Notes: generated from the sequence alone by a model not told the origin. 24,147 bases of DNA from DATBDM01 sp036269915 (GCA_036269915.1 DATBDM010000093.1:1-24147); one strand, 5' to 3'; shown: positions 14,356 through 21,990, counted from the stretch's first letter. Translations and numbers: made by a program.

Positions 14356-14394
14356 GGTCCGATCGTCGCGCGGCGGGCCTGTCGGCGCAAGGCG

Positions 14395-14400
14395 TAGAGT
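14395..14400 (+). promoter_or_regulatory. -10 box TAGAGT, leaderless promoter of the SpoIIE phosphatase gene
   Basis: TAGAGT ends exactly six bases before ATG 14407, placing the expected transcription start on the A of the start codon. No Shine-Dalgarno and no convincing -35 are visible. Confidence 0.45.
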
Positions 14401-14406
14401 CGGCCG

Positions 14407-15642
14407 ATGGCGCACCGCCTCGACCTGCGCTCGCTGCTGGCCCTCGCGGAAGCCGCCGCGCCCGTCGGCGCCGTGGACGCGATGGCCGCCGCGATGGCCG
14501 AGGCGCTCGACGCGCGCGGCGTGAGCTTCTTGATCGCCGACTTCAGCGGCCGCACACTCAACCGCCTCGGCCAGACCAACGGCTACCCGATCGAGGAGTC
14601 CGGGCAGCGGGTCCTGCTCGACGGCACCCCGTACGGAGCCGCGCTCACCGGCCAGCGATCGGTGCTCCTGCGCGAGGGCGACGACACGCGGATGCTCGCC
14701 CCGGTCACGAGCCGCGGGGAGGCGGTCGGCGTACTCGAGCTGGTCCTCCCCTTCGCCCCGGACTCGCTGACGATCGACGACGTGGAGCTCGCGGCGCACC
14801 AGCTCGCGTACATCGTCATCGCCAACCGTCGCTACACCGACCTGTTCGAGTGGGGGCAGCGGACGGTCCCGCTGTCACTGGCCGCCGAGATCCAGCGGCG
14901 CCTGCTGCCCGCGTCGTTCACCTGCGAGGCCGATCAGTTCACGCTCGCCGCGTGGCTCGAGCCCGCGGGACAGGTCAGCGGGGACACCTTCGACTTCTCG
15001 CTCGATCGCAACACCCTGCACGTCTCGATCACCGACGCGATGGGCCACTCGGTGGAGTCCGCCCTGCTCGCGACCCTCGCGGTGGGCGCCCTGCGCAACG
15101 CCCGCCGCGCCGGCGCCGAGGTCGTCGAGCAGGCACGGGACGCCCACCAGGCGCTCATCGCCCACGCGACCGACGGCGGCTTCGTCACCGGCCAGCTGAT
15201 CCGCATCGACCTGAACGCCGGGATCGCGCGGATCGTCAACGCGGGGCATCCGCGGCCGTTCCGGCTCCGCGACGGCGTCGCCGAGCAGATTCCGCTCACC
15301 GCCGACACGCCGTTCGGCGCCGTGGCCGGCGCCACGTGGCGGGAACAGGTGCTCCCGCTGGAGGCGGGCGACCGGCTGCTGCTGCTGACCGACGGGATGC
15401 TCGAGCGCAACGCGGGCGGCATCGACGTCCCCCGCCTGCTGCGCGCGACCGCCCACCTTCACCCGCGCGAGGCGATCCAGCAGCTCACGCACGCGGTGAT
15501 CGCCGCCGTCGGCGGCGAGCTCGCGGACGACGCGACGGCGCTCTGCCTCGACTGGCACGGCGGTGCGCGGGGCGACCGGGTCACCCACGCCGGCGCCGAG
15601 CACCGGATGCAGCGCGCCAGGACGTATGCGGCGGTGACCTAG
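14407..15642 (+). CDS. GAF-SpoIIE (PP2C-type) serine phosphatase
   Basis: The product has 411 residues from ATG 14407. Residues about 10-145 form a GAF-like sensor (GVSFLIADFSGRTLNRLGQT; RMLAPVTSRGEAVGVLELVL). A short linker, SLAAEIQRRLLPASF, is the usual junction before SpoIIE/RsbU phosphatases. The PP2C-type catalytic domain (about 180-390) has GQVSGDTFDFSLD, VSITDAMGHSVESALLATLA, LIRIDLNAGIARIVNAGHPR, PFGAV, LLLLTDGMLER and ADDATALCLDW. The metal-binding aspartates are kept, although the common GGDxYD and GDVxGHG/DGMGHG motifs are altered to SGDTFD and TDAMGHS. These enzymes dephosphorylate anti-sigma-factor antagonists and so switch on general-stress sigma factors. No such partner is in the window. 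It ends in a CTAG shared with the convergent DivIVA-like gene. Confidence 0.92.
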   Translation: MAHRLDLRSLLALAEAAAPVGAVDAMAAAMAEALDARGVSFLIADFSGRTLNRLGQTNGYPIEESGQRVLLDGTPYGAALTGQRSVLLREGDDTRMLAPVTSRGEAVGVLELVLPFAPDSLTIDDVELAAHQLAYIVIANRRYTDLFEWGQRTVPLSLAAEIQRRLLPASFTCEADQFTLAAWLEPAGQVSGDTFDFSLDRNTLHVSITDAMGHSVESALLATLAVGALRNARRAGAEVVEQARDAHQALIAHATDGGFVTGQLIRIDLNAGIARIVNAGHPRPFRLRDGVAEQIPLTADTPFGAVAGATWREQVLPLEAGDRLLLLTDGMLERNAGGIDVPRLLRATAHLHPREAIQQLTHAVIAAVGGELADDATALCLDWHGGARGDRVTHAGAEHRMQRARTYAAVT

Positions 15643-16178
15643 GCGCCTGCGCCGTCGGTCTCGGCGATCGCGGCCTCGAGCCGGGCGACCATCCCGCGCA
15701 GATCGTCCAGCACCTGGCCGCGCCGGTCGGCCACGGAGACGATGTCGGCCTCCAGCTCGCTCAGCTGCTCCTCCGCCGCCGCGCGGCGCGACGCGATCTC
15801 CGCGTCGGCCTGCCGCTGAGCGGCCGTCACGGTCTCCGCCGCCTCGGCCTTGGCGCGCGCGGTCGTCTCCTCGGCTTCCTCGCGCGCGGTCCGGGTGATC
15901 TCCTCCGCCGTCTCGCGCGCGCGATGCAGGATCCCGCTCGTCTGCTCGCCGACGCGGTCGAGCGCGTGGCGGACCGCGGCCGGCGGCGAGCCGCTGATCT
16001 GCAGCTCGGCGACCAGCTGGTTGACGCGCTGCACGTAGCCGTCGACCGAGTGCCGCTCGTAGCCGCGCACCGCGGCGGGGAAGAACGGGTCGCGCAGCTC
16101 AGCCGGAAGCGGATCGCGGACGTCGACCAGGCCGACGATGGCGCCGTCCCCGTCGCGCGGAGGATCGTGAACACCCAC
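15639..16178 (-). CDS. DivIVA-domain coiled-coil protein
   Basis: The product has 179 residues from GTG 16178. The start is supported by a promoter whose -10 ends six bases upstream. After about 25 residues comes the DivIVA N-domain: LRDPFFPAAVRGYERHSVDG then YVQRVNQLVAEL, matching the membrane-curvature and dimerisation segment. From about residue 60 the protein is a long Ala/Glu/Arg coiled coil (EEITRTAREEAEETTARAKA and onward) with a second helical stretch, QLSELEADIVSVADRRGQVL. DivIVA/Wag31/SepIVA-type proteins organise polar growth, septation or membrane-bound partners. This one is shorter than Wag31 and lacks an obvious C-terminal extension, so a scaffold role is likely but the partner is unknown. 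Confidence 0.85.
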   Translation of the reverse strand: MGVHDPPRDGDGAIVGLVDVRDPLPAELRDPFFPAAVRGYERHSVDGYVQRVNQLVAELQISGSPPAAVRHALDRVGEQTSGILHRARETAEEITRTAREEAEETTARAKAEAAETVTAAQRQADAEIASRRAAAEEQLSELEADIVSVADRRGQVLDDLRGMVARLEAAIAETDGAGA

Positions 16179-16184
16179 GGCCCG

Positions 16185-16213
16185 AGTATCTGCCTCGACG
16201 GTCGTTCGTTCAA
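16185..16213 (-). promoter_or_regulatory. Promoter of the DivIVA-like gene (leaderless)
   Basis: On the minus strand TTGAAC (16213-16208), a 17-base spacer and GATACT (16190-16185) form a good housekeeping promoter. Six bases then separate the -10 box from GTG 16178, so transcription should begin at the start codon. This both supports the chosen start and argues for a leaderless message. Confidence 0.65.
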
Positions 16214-16254
16214 CCGTCGGGGTCGCGCGCTGACCTCGTTTCTCATCGATCTCA

Positions 16255-16260
16255 TAGGCT
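16255..16260 (+). promoter_or_regulatory. -10 box TAGGCT, leaderless promoter of the methyltransferase gene
   Basis: TAGGCT ends six bases before GTG 16267. CTGACC at 16230-16235 could be a weak -35 with a long 19-base spacer. There is no Shine-Dalgarno. It supports GTG 16267 as the start. Confidence 0.4.
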
Positions 16261-16266
16261 GACCGG

Positions 16267-16890
16267 GTGGGGCTCTACGGCGAACACGTCCTCCCGCGGA
16301 TCGTCGACGTCGCGTGCGGGGTCGAGCCGAACCGGCGGCTCCGGCGCCGGGTCTGCGCGGGGCTGGCGGGCGAGGTCGTCGAGATCGGGTTCGGCTCGGG
16401 GCTCAACGTGCCGTTCTATCCGGGCGCCGTCACGCGGGTCGCGGCGGTCGAGCCCGCCGACGTGGCCTGGAAGCTGGCGGCCAAGCGCCTCGGCAAGACG
16501 AGCGCGCCGGTGCAGCGCTCGGGCCTCGACGGGCAGTCGCTGCCGTTCGGAGACGACAGCTTCGACGCCGCGCTCTCGACCTGGACGATGTGCACCATCC
16601 CCGACATCGCCGCCGCGCTCCGCGAGGTGCGTCGGGTGCTCAAGCCCGGCGGGACGCTGCACTTCGTCGAGCACGGCCTCGCGCCGGACGAGCCGGTGCG
16701 CCGGTGGCAGCACCGGCTCGAGCCGTTCCAGAAGCGGCTGTTCGGCGGCTGCCACCTCACCCGGCCGATCGTCGACCTGCTGAAGGACGCCGGCTTCGAG
16801 ATCACCGAGCTCGACGTCTTCTACGAGGAGAGCTCGCCGAAGGTGACCGGCGCGAACTCGCTCGGCATCGCGCGCTCGCCCCTAGGCTGA
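16267..16890 (+). CDS. Class I SAM-dependent methyltransferase (Methyltransf_11/UbiE-like)
   Basis: The product has 207 residues from GTG 16267. The Rossmann-like fold shows motif I VVEIGFGSGLNVPFYPG (glycines for SAM binding), the acidic residue of motif II in VAAVEPADVAWKLA, a motif near LPFGDDSFDAALSTWTMCTI, and LREVRRVLKPGGTLHFVEHG, the usual motif III region. The tail, HLTRPIVDLLKDAGFEITEL, completes the fold. Close relatives act on small molecules, phospholipid headgroups or quinones, but the acceptor cannot be deduced. It is probably cytoplasmic. It is divergent from the DivIVA-like gene and its stop lies four bases before the stop of the convergent YceI gene. Confidence 0.92.
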   Translation: MGLYGEHVLPRIVDVACGVEPNRRLRRRVCAGLAGEVVEIGFGSGLNVPFYPGAVTRVAAVEPADVAWKLAAKRLGKTSAPVQRSGLDGQSLPFGDDSFDAALSTWTMCTIPDIAAALREVRRVLKPGGTLHFVEHGLAPDEPVRRWQHRLEPFQKRLFGGCHLTRPIVDLLKDAGFEITELDVFYEESSPKVTGANSLGIARSPLG

Positions 16891-16894
16891 GCGC

Positions 16895-17395
16895 TCAGGC
16901 GAGCTGCGCGTCGATCACGATCTCGACGTCGTCGCGGACCTTCAGCGCACCCATCAGCCCGCGGTAGGGCTTGATTCCCCACTGCGTCTGGACGACGGGG
17001 ATCGTCCCCGTCAGGCGACCGTCCGCACCGCGCGTCAGCTGCGCGCTCACCGGCCGCGTCGTCCCGGCGAGCGTCAGCTCCCCCTCGACGGCGAGCTGCT
17101 CCCCCGACCGGCGGACGGCCGTCGAGCGGAACTCGATCGGCTGCCGGCGCAGGATCTTCTCGTCGATGTTCTTGCGGATCTCGTCGCGGTCGCGATCGCT
17201 GAGCGGCTTGACGCCCCGCTCGCCGCTCAGCACGCGCAGGGACGTCGAGTCGGCCCGCAGCTCGATCGCCTCGTCGTCCACCGTCGCCTCCCACGAGGAG
17301 ACCTCCATCACGAGGTCGTGGCCGACCTTCGCCGCGACCCCCTCGCGATAGGTCTTGACGCGGAGCGAGCCGTTGGCGGGACCGAGCGTCGTCAT
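16895..17395 (-). CDS. YceI family protein (cytoplasmic lipocalin-like)
   Basis: The product has 166 residues from ATG 17395. It has the YceI beta-barrel pattern: a first strand LRVKTYREGVAAKVGHDLVM (the VGHDL-like signature), SSWEATVD, LRADSTSLRVLSG, PLSDRDRDEIRKNIDEKILR, PIEFRSTAV, GELTLAGTTRPVSAQL, and the terminal TQWGIKPYRGLMGALKVRDD. YceI proteins bind isoprenoid-like lipids and many are periplasmic, but no signal peptide is present here. It is separated by 102 bases from the divergent ScyD-like gene. The role is probably lipid or isoprenoid binding; no partner enzyme is adjacent. Confidence 0.92.
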   Translation of the reverse strand: MTTLGPANGSLRVKTYREGVAAKVGHDLVMEVSSWEATVDDEAIELRADSTSLRVLSGERGVKPLSDRDRDEIRKNIDEKILRRQPIEFRSTAVRRSGEQLAVEGELTLAGTTRPVSAQLTRGADGRLTGTIPVVQTQWGIKPYRGLMGALKVRDDVEIVIDAQLA

Positions 17396-17497
17396 GGGGC
17401 GAGTCTCCCACGATCGCCGCAGATGAAGTTGACCTTGATCCGGGCGCGCGCCTGCAAGAGACTCGGCGAGTCCCGATCCCTCCCGAAAGGGGGCACG

Positions 17498-18601
17498 ATG
17501 AGTCGGTTCCTGACGGCCTTGCTCGCTGTCGCACTCGTCGGTCTGTGCGGGAGCGCCACGGCTTCCGCTCGGCAGCAACCGCGGCAGGCCGCGCCAGAAG
17601 TGTCGGTCTTCGCGACGGGCCTCAACAACCCGCGCGGCCTCACCTTCGGTCCCCGTGGAGATCTCTACGTCGCCGAGGGCGGACTCGGCGGGACGGACTC
17701 CACGGTCGGGCAGTGCCCGCAGGCCGCCGGCGCGGCGTCGCCGTACACGGGCAGCACGAACGATCCGGTGCGCGGCGGGCGCATCTCTCGCGTCAGCCCG
17801 TCCGGCACGGTCACCACCGTCGTGAACGCGCTCCCGTCGAGCCAGACCGCTCCCGCGATCGGCAGCCTGGTCAGCGGCGTCTCGAGCGTCGCCTTCCTCG
17901 GCCACAAGCTCTACGCGCTGCTCGGGGGCGCCGGCTGCTCGCATGGCGTTCCGACCGTCCCGAACGGGGTCATCCGCGTGAACCGGAACGGCACCTGGTC
18001 GCTGATCGCCGACCTCAGCGCCTTCCAGGCCGCCAATCCGGTGGCGGTGCCTGACCCGGAGGACTTCGAGCCGGACGGCACCTGGTACAGCATGGTCGCC
18101 GCCAAGGGTGCGCTGTACCCGATGGACTCCAACCACGGGGAGCTCGACCGCGTGAGCCGCAGCGGCAGGATCAGCCGCGTGCTCGACATCTCGTCGCTCG
18201 TCGGCCACGTCGTGCCGACGGCGATCGTCCACCGCGGCTCGTTCTTCATCTCCAATCTCGGGCTGTTCGAGCCGGAGGATCTCGCTGGCGACGAGCACCT
18301 CTACTCGCTCTCGCCGAGCGGTCGCTTCTCGGTGGAGGGCACCGGGCTGGAGAAGGTCCTCGGCCTCGCGTTCCGGCGCGGATCGCTGTACGCGCTCGAG
18401 ATGTCGACCTCGGCCGGCGGCCCCACGCCGGGTACGGGCGCGATCGTCCGGATCAACCGCCACGGCCCGCCCACGACGATCGTCGGCGGCCTGACGTTCC
18501 CGACCGGCATGGCCGTCGGTCGCGACGGCGCGTTCTACGTCTCCGACCAGGGCTTCGGCTTCCCCGCCGGGGCGGGAAGGATCGTGCGCGTGGCTCCGTG
18601 A
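17498..18601 (+). CDS. Secreted ScyD/ScyE-family beta-propeller protein
   Basis: The product has 367 residues. ATG 17498 has a purine-rich Shine-Dalgarno (GAAAGGGGG) and opens a signal peptide: MSRFLTALLAVALVGLCGSA then TASARQQ, with probable cleavage near TASA. The mature part is a repeated NHL/SMP-30-like beta-propeller: VFATGLNNPRGLTFGPRGDL then YVAEGG, GRISRVSPSGTVTTVV, GVSSVAFLGHKLYALLGG, DRVSRSGRISRVLDISSL, LGLAFRRGSLYALEM, and FPTGMAVGRDGAFYVSDQGF. The family takes its name from scytonemin-cluster proteins of cyanobacteria, but actinomycetes carry many members with unknown roles. No enzyme active site is evident; it may bind carbohydrate, a metabolite or the cell surface. The gene is monocistronic, and its stop nearly meets that of the convergent Lrp gene. 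Confidence 0.9.
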   Translation: MSRFLTALLAVALVGLCGSATASARQQPRQAAPEVSVFATGLNNPRGLTFGPRGDLYVAEGGLGGTDSTVGQCPQAAGAASPYTGSTNDPVRGGRISRVSPSGTVTTVVNALPSSQTAPAIGSLVSGVSSVAFLGHKLYALLGGAGCSHGVPTVPNGVIRVNRNGTWSLIADLSAFQAANPVAVPDPEDFEPDGTWYSMVAAKGALYPMDSNHGELDRVSRSGRISRVLDISSLVGHVVPTAIVHRGSFFISNLGLFEPEDLAGDEHLYSLSPSGRFSVEGTGLEKVLGLAFRRGSLYALEMSTSAGGPTPGTGAIVRINRHGPPTTIVGGLTFPTGMAVGRDGAFYVSDQGFGFPAGAGRIVRVAP

Positions 18602-18614
18602 CCCGTCGCCGCCA

Positions 18615-19088
18615 CTAACGCCGGACCCCCAGCGGGAGCGGCGAGGCGGGCTTGAGCTCCTCGAGCCGCAGCAGCGTCGTCACCCGCGACGCACCGCCGC
18701 GCGTGGACAGCCGGACGAGCACGCGCTGCAGCTCGCCGACCTCGCGCGCGACGACCAGGAGCATCGCGTCGGTCTCCCCCGTCACCCAGTCCGCCGAGAT
18801 CACCTCCTGCATCCCGCGCACCGCGTCGGCGAAGCGGCGGTGGGCCGCGTCGTCGTGGCGGGCGAGGGCGACCTCGACGTAGACCTGCAGCGGGAAGCCG
18901 GCGATCGTCGAGTCGAGCCGCGCGGCGATCGAGCGGATGATCCCCGACTCCTTGAGGCGGCGGACGCGGTTGAGGGTCGCCGCCGGCGAGAGGCCGATCG
19001 TCTTGGCCAGGTCGACGTTCGAGCGGTCCGCATCGACCTGGAGCTCCTGCAGGATCTGGATGTCAACGGAATCGAGCGAAACGGCCAT
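18615..19088 (-). CDS. Lrp/AsnC family transcriptional regulator
   Basis: The product has 157 residues from ATG 19088. Two earlier in-frame candidates (TTG 19127, ATG 19100) fall on the -35 and -10 boxes of a likely promoter, and the family normally starts close to LDSVDIQILQELQ. The N-terminal helix-turn-helix reads NVDLAKTIGLSPAATLNRVR then RLKESGIIRS. The C-terminal RAM effector domain has LQVYVEVALARHDDAAHRRF, ADWVTGETDAMLLVVAREVG and TTLLRLEELK. These regulators sense amino acids or related metabolites and usually control a neighbouring transporter. It is divergent from the EamA exporter gene with an 81-base gap, the common Lrp-exporter arrangement, so amino-acid or drug efflux control is inferred. 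Confidence 0.92.
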   Translation of the reverse strand: MAVSLDSVDIQILQELQVDADRSNVDLAKTIGLSPAATLNRVRRLKESGIIRSIAARLDSTIAGFPLQVYVEVALARHDDAAHRRFADAVRGMQEVISADWVTGETDAMLLVVAREVGELQRVLVRLSTRGGASRVTTLLRLEELKPASPLPLGVRR

Positions 19089-19098
19089 CTCGCCGAAC

Positions 19099-19127
19099 AT
19101 CGTTTCGTCTTGAGCCCGATCCGTCAA
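19099..19127 (-). promoter_or_regulatory. Probable promoter of the Lrp gene
   Basis: On the minus strand, TTGACG (19127-19122), a 17-base spacer and AACGAT (19104-19099) would start transcription around 19092, just before ATG 19088. The -10 is a moderate match. The -35 is near the divergent EamA promoter, so Lrp could bind once and act on both genes. Confidence 0.45.
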
Positions 19128-19169
19128 CGGTTTGCTGGTTCAGAGCGCAATTCGTCCGACAATGCTCTT

Positions 19170-20057
19170 GTGCTGTTGAATCGCAAACGCGCTCTCCTCG
19201 CCCTGGCTGCCGCCGGTGCGCTCTGGGGTCTGACCGTGCCGCTCTCCAAGCTCTCGCTCGAATGGCTGGGCGCGGGCTGGCTGACCGTCGCGCGCTTCGC
19301 CCTGGCCGCGCCGCTGCTCGCCATCGCCGCCCGGCGCGGGCTCCGTGGCGCGCTGACGCCGGGCATCGCGGTCTCGGGCGCGATCGGCTACGGCGTCGTG
19401 ATCCTGCTCCAGAACGCGGGCATCGCCCACACCAGCGTCTCGCACGCCGCGCTGATCGTCGGCGCCGTCCCCGCGCTCGTGGCCGTCCTCGCGGCGGCCG
19501 CCCGGACCGGCGCCAGTGGGCCGGCCGCCTGGGGCGGATATGGCATCGCGCTGGCCGGCGTCGCGCTCGTGGCGGGAGGCGGCGGGAGCGGCACCTCGCT
19601 CGCGGGCGACGGGCTGGTCCTCGGATCCGTGCTCCTGTCGGCGAGCTTCATCGTGATCCAGCCCCGGCTGCTCGCGGGACGCGACCCGATGGGCGTCACC
19701 GCGGTGCAGCTGGGTGCCGGTGCGCTCGCCGGCCTGCCCGCCGCGGTCCTCGCCGAGGGAGCGCCGCCCGCGCCGCATGCCCTCGGACCGGTCGTCGCCG
19801 TCGTCGCGCTCGCGCTCGCCGGAACGCTGCTGCCCTTCGCCCTGTTCGCCTACGGCCAGGCGCACGTCCCCGCCGAGCTCGCCGGCGCCTTCGTGAACCT
19901 GGAGCCGCTCATCGGGGCGGCGACCGGCGCCGTCGTCTTCCACGACGCCTTCGGCGCGGTCCAGGGCCTCGGCGCCGCGGCCGTGGTCGCGGGCATCGCT
20001 CTCTCCACGCTGCCGCGCCCGGAATCCTCGGGCGCGCCCATGCTCGCCGCCCCGTAG
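19170..20057 (+). CDS. EamA/DMT family transporter (RhaT-like exporter)
   Basis: The product has 295 residues from GTG 19170; TTG 19176 is an alternative. A -10-like GACAAT (19158-19163) sits six bases before the GTG, so the message may be leaderless. It has about ten transmembrane helices in two EamA repeats. The first has ALLALAAAGALWGLTVPLSK, LTVARFALAAPLLAIAARRG, VVILLQNAGIAHTSVSHAAL and IVGAVPALVAVLAAA. The second has LVLGSVLLSASFIVIQPRLL, ALAGTLLPFALFAYGQAHVP, LAGAFVNLEPLIGAATGAVV and LGAAAVVAGIALS. Members export amino acids, drugs or other small metabolites. The divergent Lrp regulator points to amino acids or related compounds. The periodic VP-A-G and NLEPL motifs are typical of this family. 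Confidence 0.93.
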   Translation: MLLNRKRALLALAAAGALWGLTVPLSKLSLEWLGAGWLTVARFALAAPLLAIAARRGLRGALTPGIAVSGAIGYGVVILLQNAGIAHTSVSHAALIVGAVPALVAVLAAAARTGASGPAAWGGYGIALAGVALVAGGGGSGTSLAGDGLVLGSVLLSASFIVIQPRLLAGRDPMGVTAVQLGAGALAGLPAAVLAEGAPPAPHALGPVVAVVALALAGTLLPFALFAYGQAHVPAELAGAFVNLEPLIGAATGAVVFHDAFGAVQGLGAAAVVAGIALSTLPRPESSGAPMLAAP

Positions 20058-20108
20058 CCGGCGAGAGCTTCGCGGGCGCGAGCCTCGGGTACACCCGGGC
20101 TCCCCCGC

Positions 20109-20975
20109 ATGCCCGAGCCTTCCGCCGATCATCCTCGCGTCGCCTTCGTCCTCGGCGGCGGCGGCGGGCCGCTGGGCGCGCACGAGGTCGGCATGCTGCA
20201 CGCCCTGCTCGACGCCGGGATCCTCCCCGACCTCGTGCTGGGCACCTCGGTCGGGGCGATCAACGGCGTCGCCGTCGCGGCCGACCCGACGCCGGCGACC
20301 GTCGAGCGGCTGACCGACATGTGGACGGCGATCGAGCGCAACGACATCTTCGACGGGTCGGTGCTCGGGCGCGTGGCGACGCTCGCCCGGACGCGGACGC
20401 ACCTGCACGGCAACGATGCGCTGCGCGCGCTGCTGGCCGAGGCGCTCCCGGTCAGCCGCATCGAGGACCTCGCGGTCCCGTTCCAGTGCGTCGCCGCGAG
20501 CATCGAGCGCGCCTCCGAGCACTGGTTCGCGGACGGCCCCGTGGTCGACGCGGTGGTGGCCTCGGCGTCGGTGCCCGGGCTGCTGCCTCCGGTCGAGATC
20601 GGCGGCGAGCACTTCATCGACGGCGGCATCGTCAACAGCATCCCGGTGAGCCGCGCGGTCGAGCTGGGCGCGACGCGGATCTTCGTGATGCACGTCGGAC
20701 GGCTCGACCGGGCGCTCGAGCCTCCGCGCTGGCCCTGGGAGGTGGCGCTCGTGGCGTTCGAGGTCGCCCGCCGGCACCGCTTCATCGGCGAGATGGCGTC
20801 CCTGCCCGACGCCCTCGACGTGCACGTCCTGCCGACCGGGCAGACGGATCCGCCGCACTTCACCGACCTGTCGCAGTTCCGCTATCGCGCCACGTCGGAC
20901 ATCCGCGGGCGCATCGAGCGTGCGCGCGAGGCGTCGGCGCGCTACCTCGCCGACCGCAGGCTGAGCGACGCATGA
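20109..20975 (+). CDS. Patatin-like phospholipase
   Basis: The product has 288 residues from ATG 20109. The patatin active site is complete: a glycine-rich oxyanion loop VAFVLGGGGGPLGAHEVGML (residues 11-30), the nucleophile elbow GTSVG with S47, and the dyad aspartate in FIDGGIVNSIPVSRAVELGA (D171). There is no signal peptide or transmembrane segment, so it is probably cytoplasmic or peripheral. It should hydrolyse acyl esters of phospholipids or other lipids. Its stop overlaps the start of the acyltransferase gene (ATGA), so deacylating and acylating enzymes are co-translated. This suggests lipid remodelling or turnover of a specific acyl lipid (inference). The gap to the EamA gene is 51 bases and holds only a weak CGGGTACACCCG palindrome. 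Confidence 0.93.
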   Translation: MPEPSADHPRVAFVLGGGGGPLGAHEVGMLHALLDAGILPDLVLGTSVGAINGVAVAADPTPATVERLTDMWTAIERNDIFDGSVLGRVATLARTRTHLHGNDALRALLAEALPVSRIEDLAVPFQCVAASIERASEHWFADGPVVDAVVASASVPGLLPPVEIGGEHFIDGGIVNSIPVSRAVELGATRIFVMHVGRLDRALEPPRWPWEVALVAFEVARRHRFIGEMASLPDALDVHVLPTGQTDPPHFTDLSQFRYRATSDIRGRIERAREASARYLADRRLSDA

Positions 20976-21973
20976 TGCGCGTCCCGCCGCGACTCGTGCG
21001 CCGTCTGCTGCTCGCCCCGGTCCTGCTGCTGCTCGAGAGCGCGCTGGTGCTCGCCTCCCCCGTGCTCGCGCTCGTCGCGCGCCTGCTCGGAGGCCGGCGC
21101 GCGCTCCGGGCCTTCGCGATCACCGTGGAATCGGCGGCCCGTCACGCCGCGGCGACGGTCGCGTGCCTGGCGCTGTGGGTCGCGAGCGCCTTCGGCCGGT
21201 GGGCCGGCTCCGCGCGCGTGCAACGCGCGCACTACCGCGTGCTGCGCTGGTTCGTCGGCGGCGTCTACGGCTCGATCACCCGGATGGCGCGCGTGGAGGT
21301 CCGCGTCGGGGGATCCGAGGCGGCGCAGGCGGCGATGTCCGCGCGGTCGGGACCGGTCGTGGTGCTGAGCCTGCATGCGGGCGAGGGCGACTCGCTGCTC
21401 GTCCTGCACCAGCTGCTGTGCCGCTACCGGCGCCGGCCGCGGGTGGTGCTGCATGAGGCGCTCCGGCTCGATCCGCTCATCGACGTCCTCGGCGAACGCC
21501 TGCCGAACCGCTTCGTCGATCCGCGCGGCGGCGACACCGAGGTGGAGATCGCCGCGATGGCCTCGGATGCGGGACCGCACGACGCGGTGCTGATCTTCCC
21601 CGAGGGCGGGAACTTCTCGAGCGCCCGCCGGGCGCGGGGCATCGAGCGGCTCGAGCAGGCGGGCCACCGGGAGGAGGCGGCCTGGGCGCGTGAGATGACG
21701 CACGTCACGGCGCCGCGGCCGGGCGGCGCGCTCGCGGCGCTCGAGTCCGCTCCGCACGCCGACGTCGTCTTCGTGGCCCACGCGGGCATCCCCGCGGGTG
21801 CCCGCGAGCTGTGGCGCCGACTGGGCGGCGACCAGACGGTCGACGTCCGGATGTGGCTGGTCCCCGCCGCCGAGATCCCGCCGGGCCGCGACGAGCGGAT
21901 CGACTGGCTGTTCGCCTGGTGGCGCACGCTCGACCACTGGGTGCGCGAGCGCGACGCCGCCCGCGCAGGCTGA
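20972..21973 (+). CDS. PlsC-like 1-acylglycerol-3-phosphate O-acyltransferase-type protein
   Basis: The product has 333 residues; ATG 20972 overlaps the patatin stop (ATGA), and a second ATG follows directly. The N-terminal part holds two hydrophobic helices (LVRRLLLAPVLLLLESALVL; HAAATVACLALWVASAFG), suggesting membrane attachment. The acyltransferase domain has the catalytic HX4D motif as HAGEGD (H135, D140), and a downstream FPEG motif in IFPEGGNFSSARRARGIERL (209-212), the acyl-acceptor site in PlsC. The HX4D is HAGEGD rather than the common NHxSxxD, as in more divergent family members. It probably re-acylates a lysolipid or another glycerolipid. The patatin neighbour could provide the lysolipid. 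The next gene starts 17 bases downstream. Confidence 0.87.
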   Translation: MMRVPPRLVRRLLLAPVLLLLESALVLASPVLALVARLLGGRRALRAFAITVESAARHAAATVACLALWVASAFGRWAGSARVQRAHYRVLRWFVGGVYGSITRMARVEVRVGGSEAAQAAMSARSGPVVVLSLHAGEGDSLLVLHQLLCRYRRRPRVVLHEALRLDPLIDVLGERLPNRFVDPRGGDTEVEIAAMASDAGPHDAVLIFPEGGNFSSARRARGIERLEQAGHREEAAWAREMTHVTAPRPGGALAALESAPHADVVFVAHAGIPAGARELWRRLGGDQTVDVRMWLVPAAEIPPGRDERIDWLFAWWRTLDHWVRERDAARAG

Positions 21974-21990
21974 AGCGGCACACTGCGCGG

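Noticed and set aside
13582..14799. Extension of the VOC gene to an upstream start
   Set aside because: The extra residues are antisense to the SpoIIE phosphatase, and the VOC fold starts naturally after ATG 14355.
17460..17472. GACTC-GGC-GAGTC palindrome between YceI and ScyD-like genes
   Set aside because: Short and GC-rich, no clear promoter to relate it to; chance is likely.
16895..18463. Long minus-strand frame extending the YceI gene upstream
   Set aside because: The upstream part is antisense to the ScyD-like gene; YceI homology begins at ATG 17395.
20088..20099. CGGGTACACCCG palindrome before the patatin gene
   Set aside because: Five-base arms with a two-base centre are too short to call an operator or terminator here.
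19262..20971. A long plus-strand frame upstream of the acyltransferase
   Set aside because: The acyltransferase part is real from 20972, but the 570 codons before it are an out-of-frame shadow of the EamA and patatin genes.
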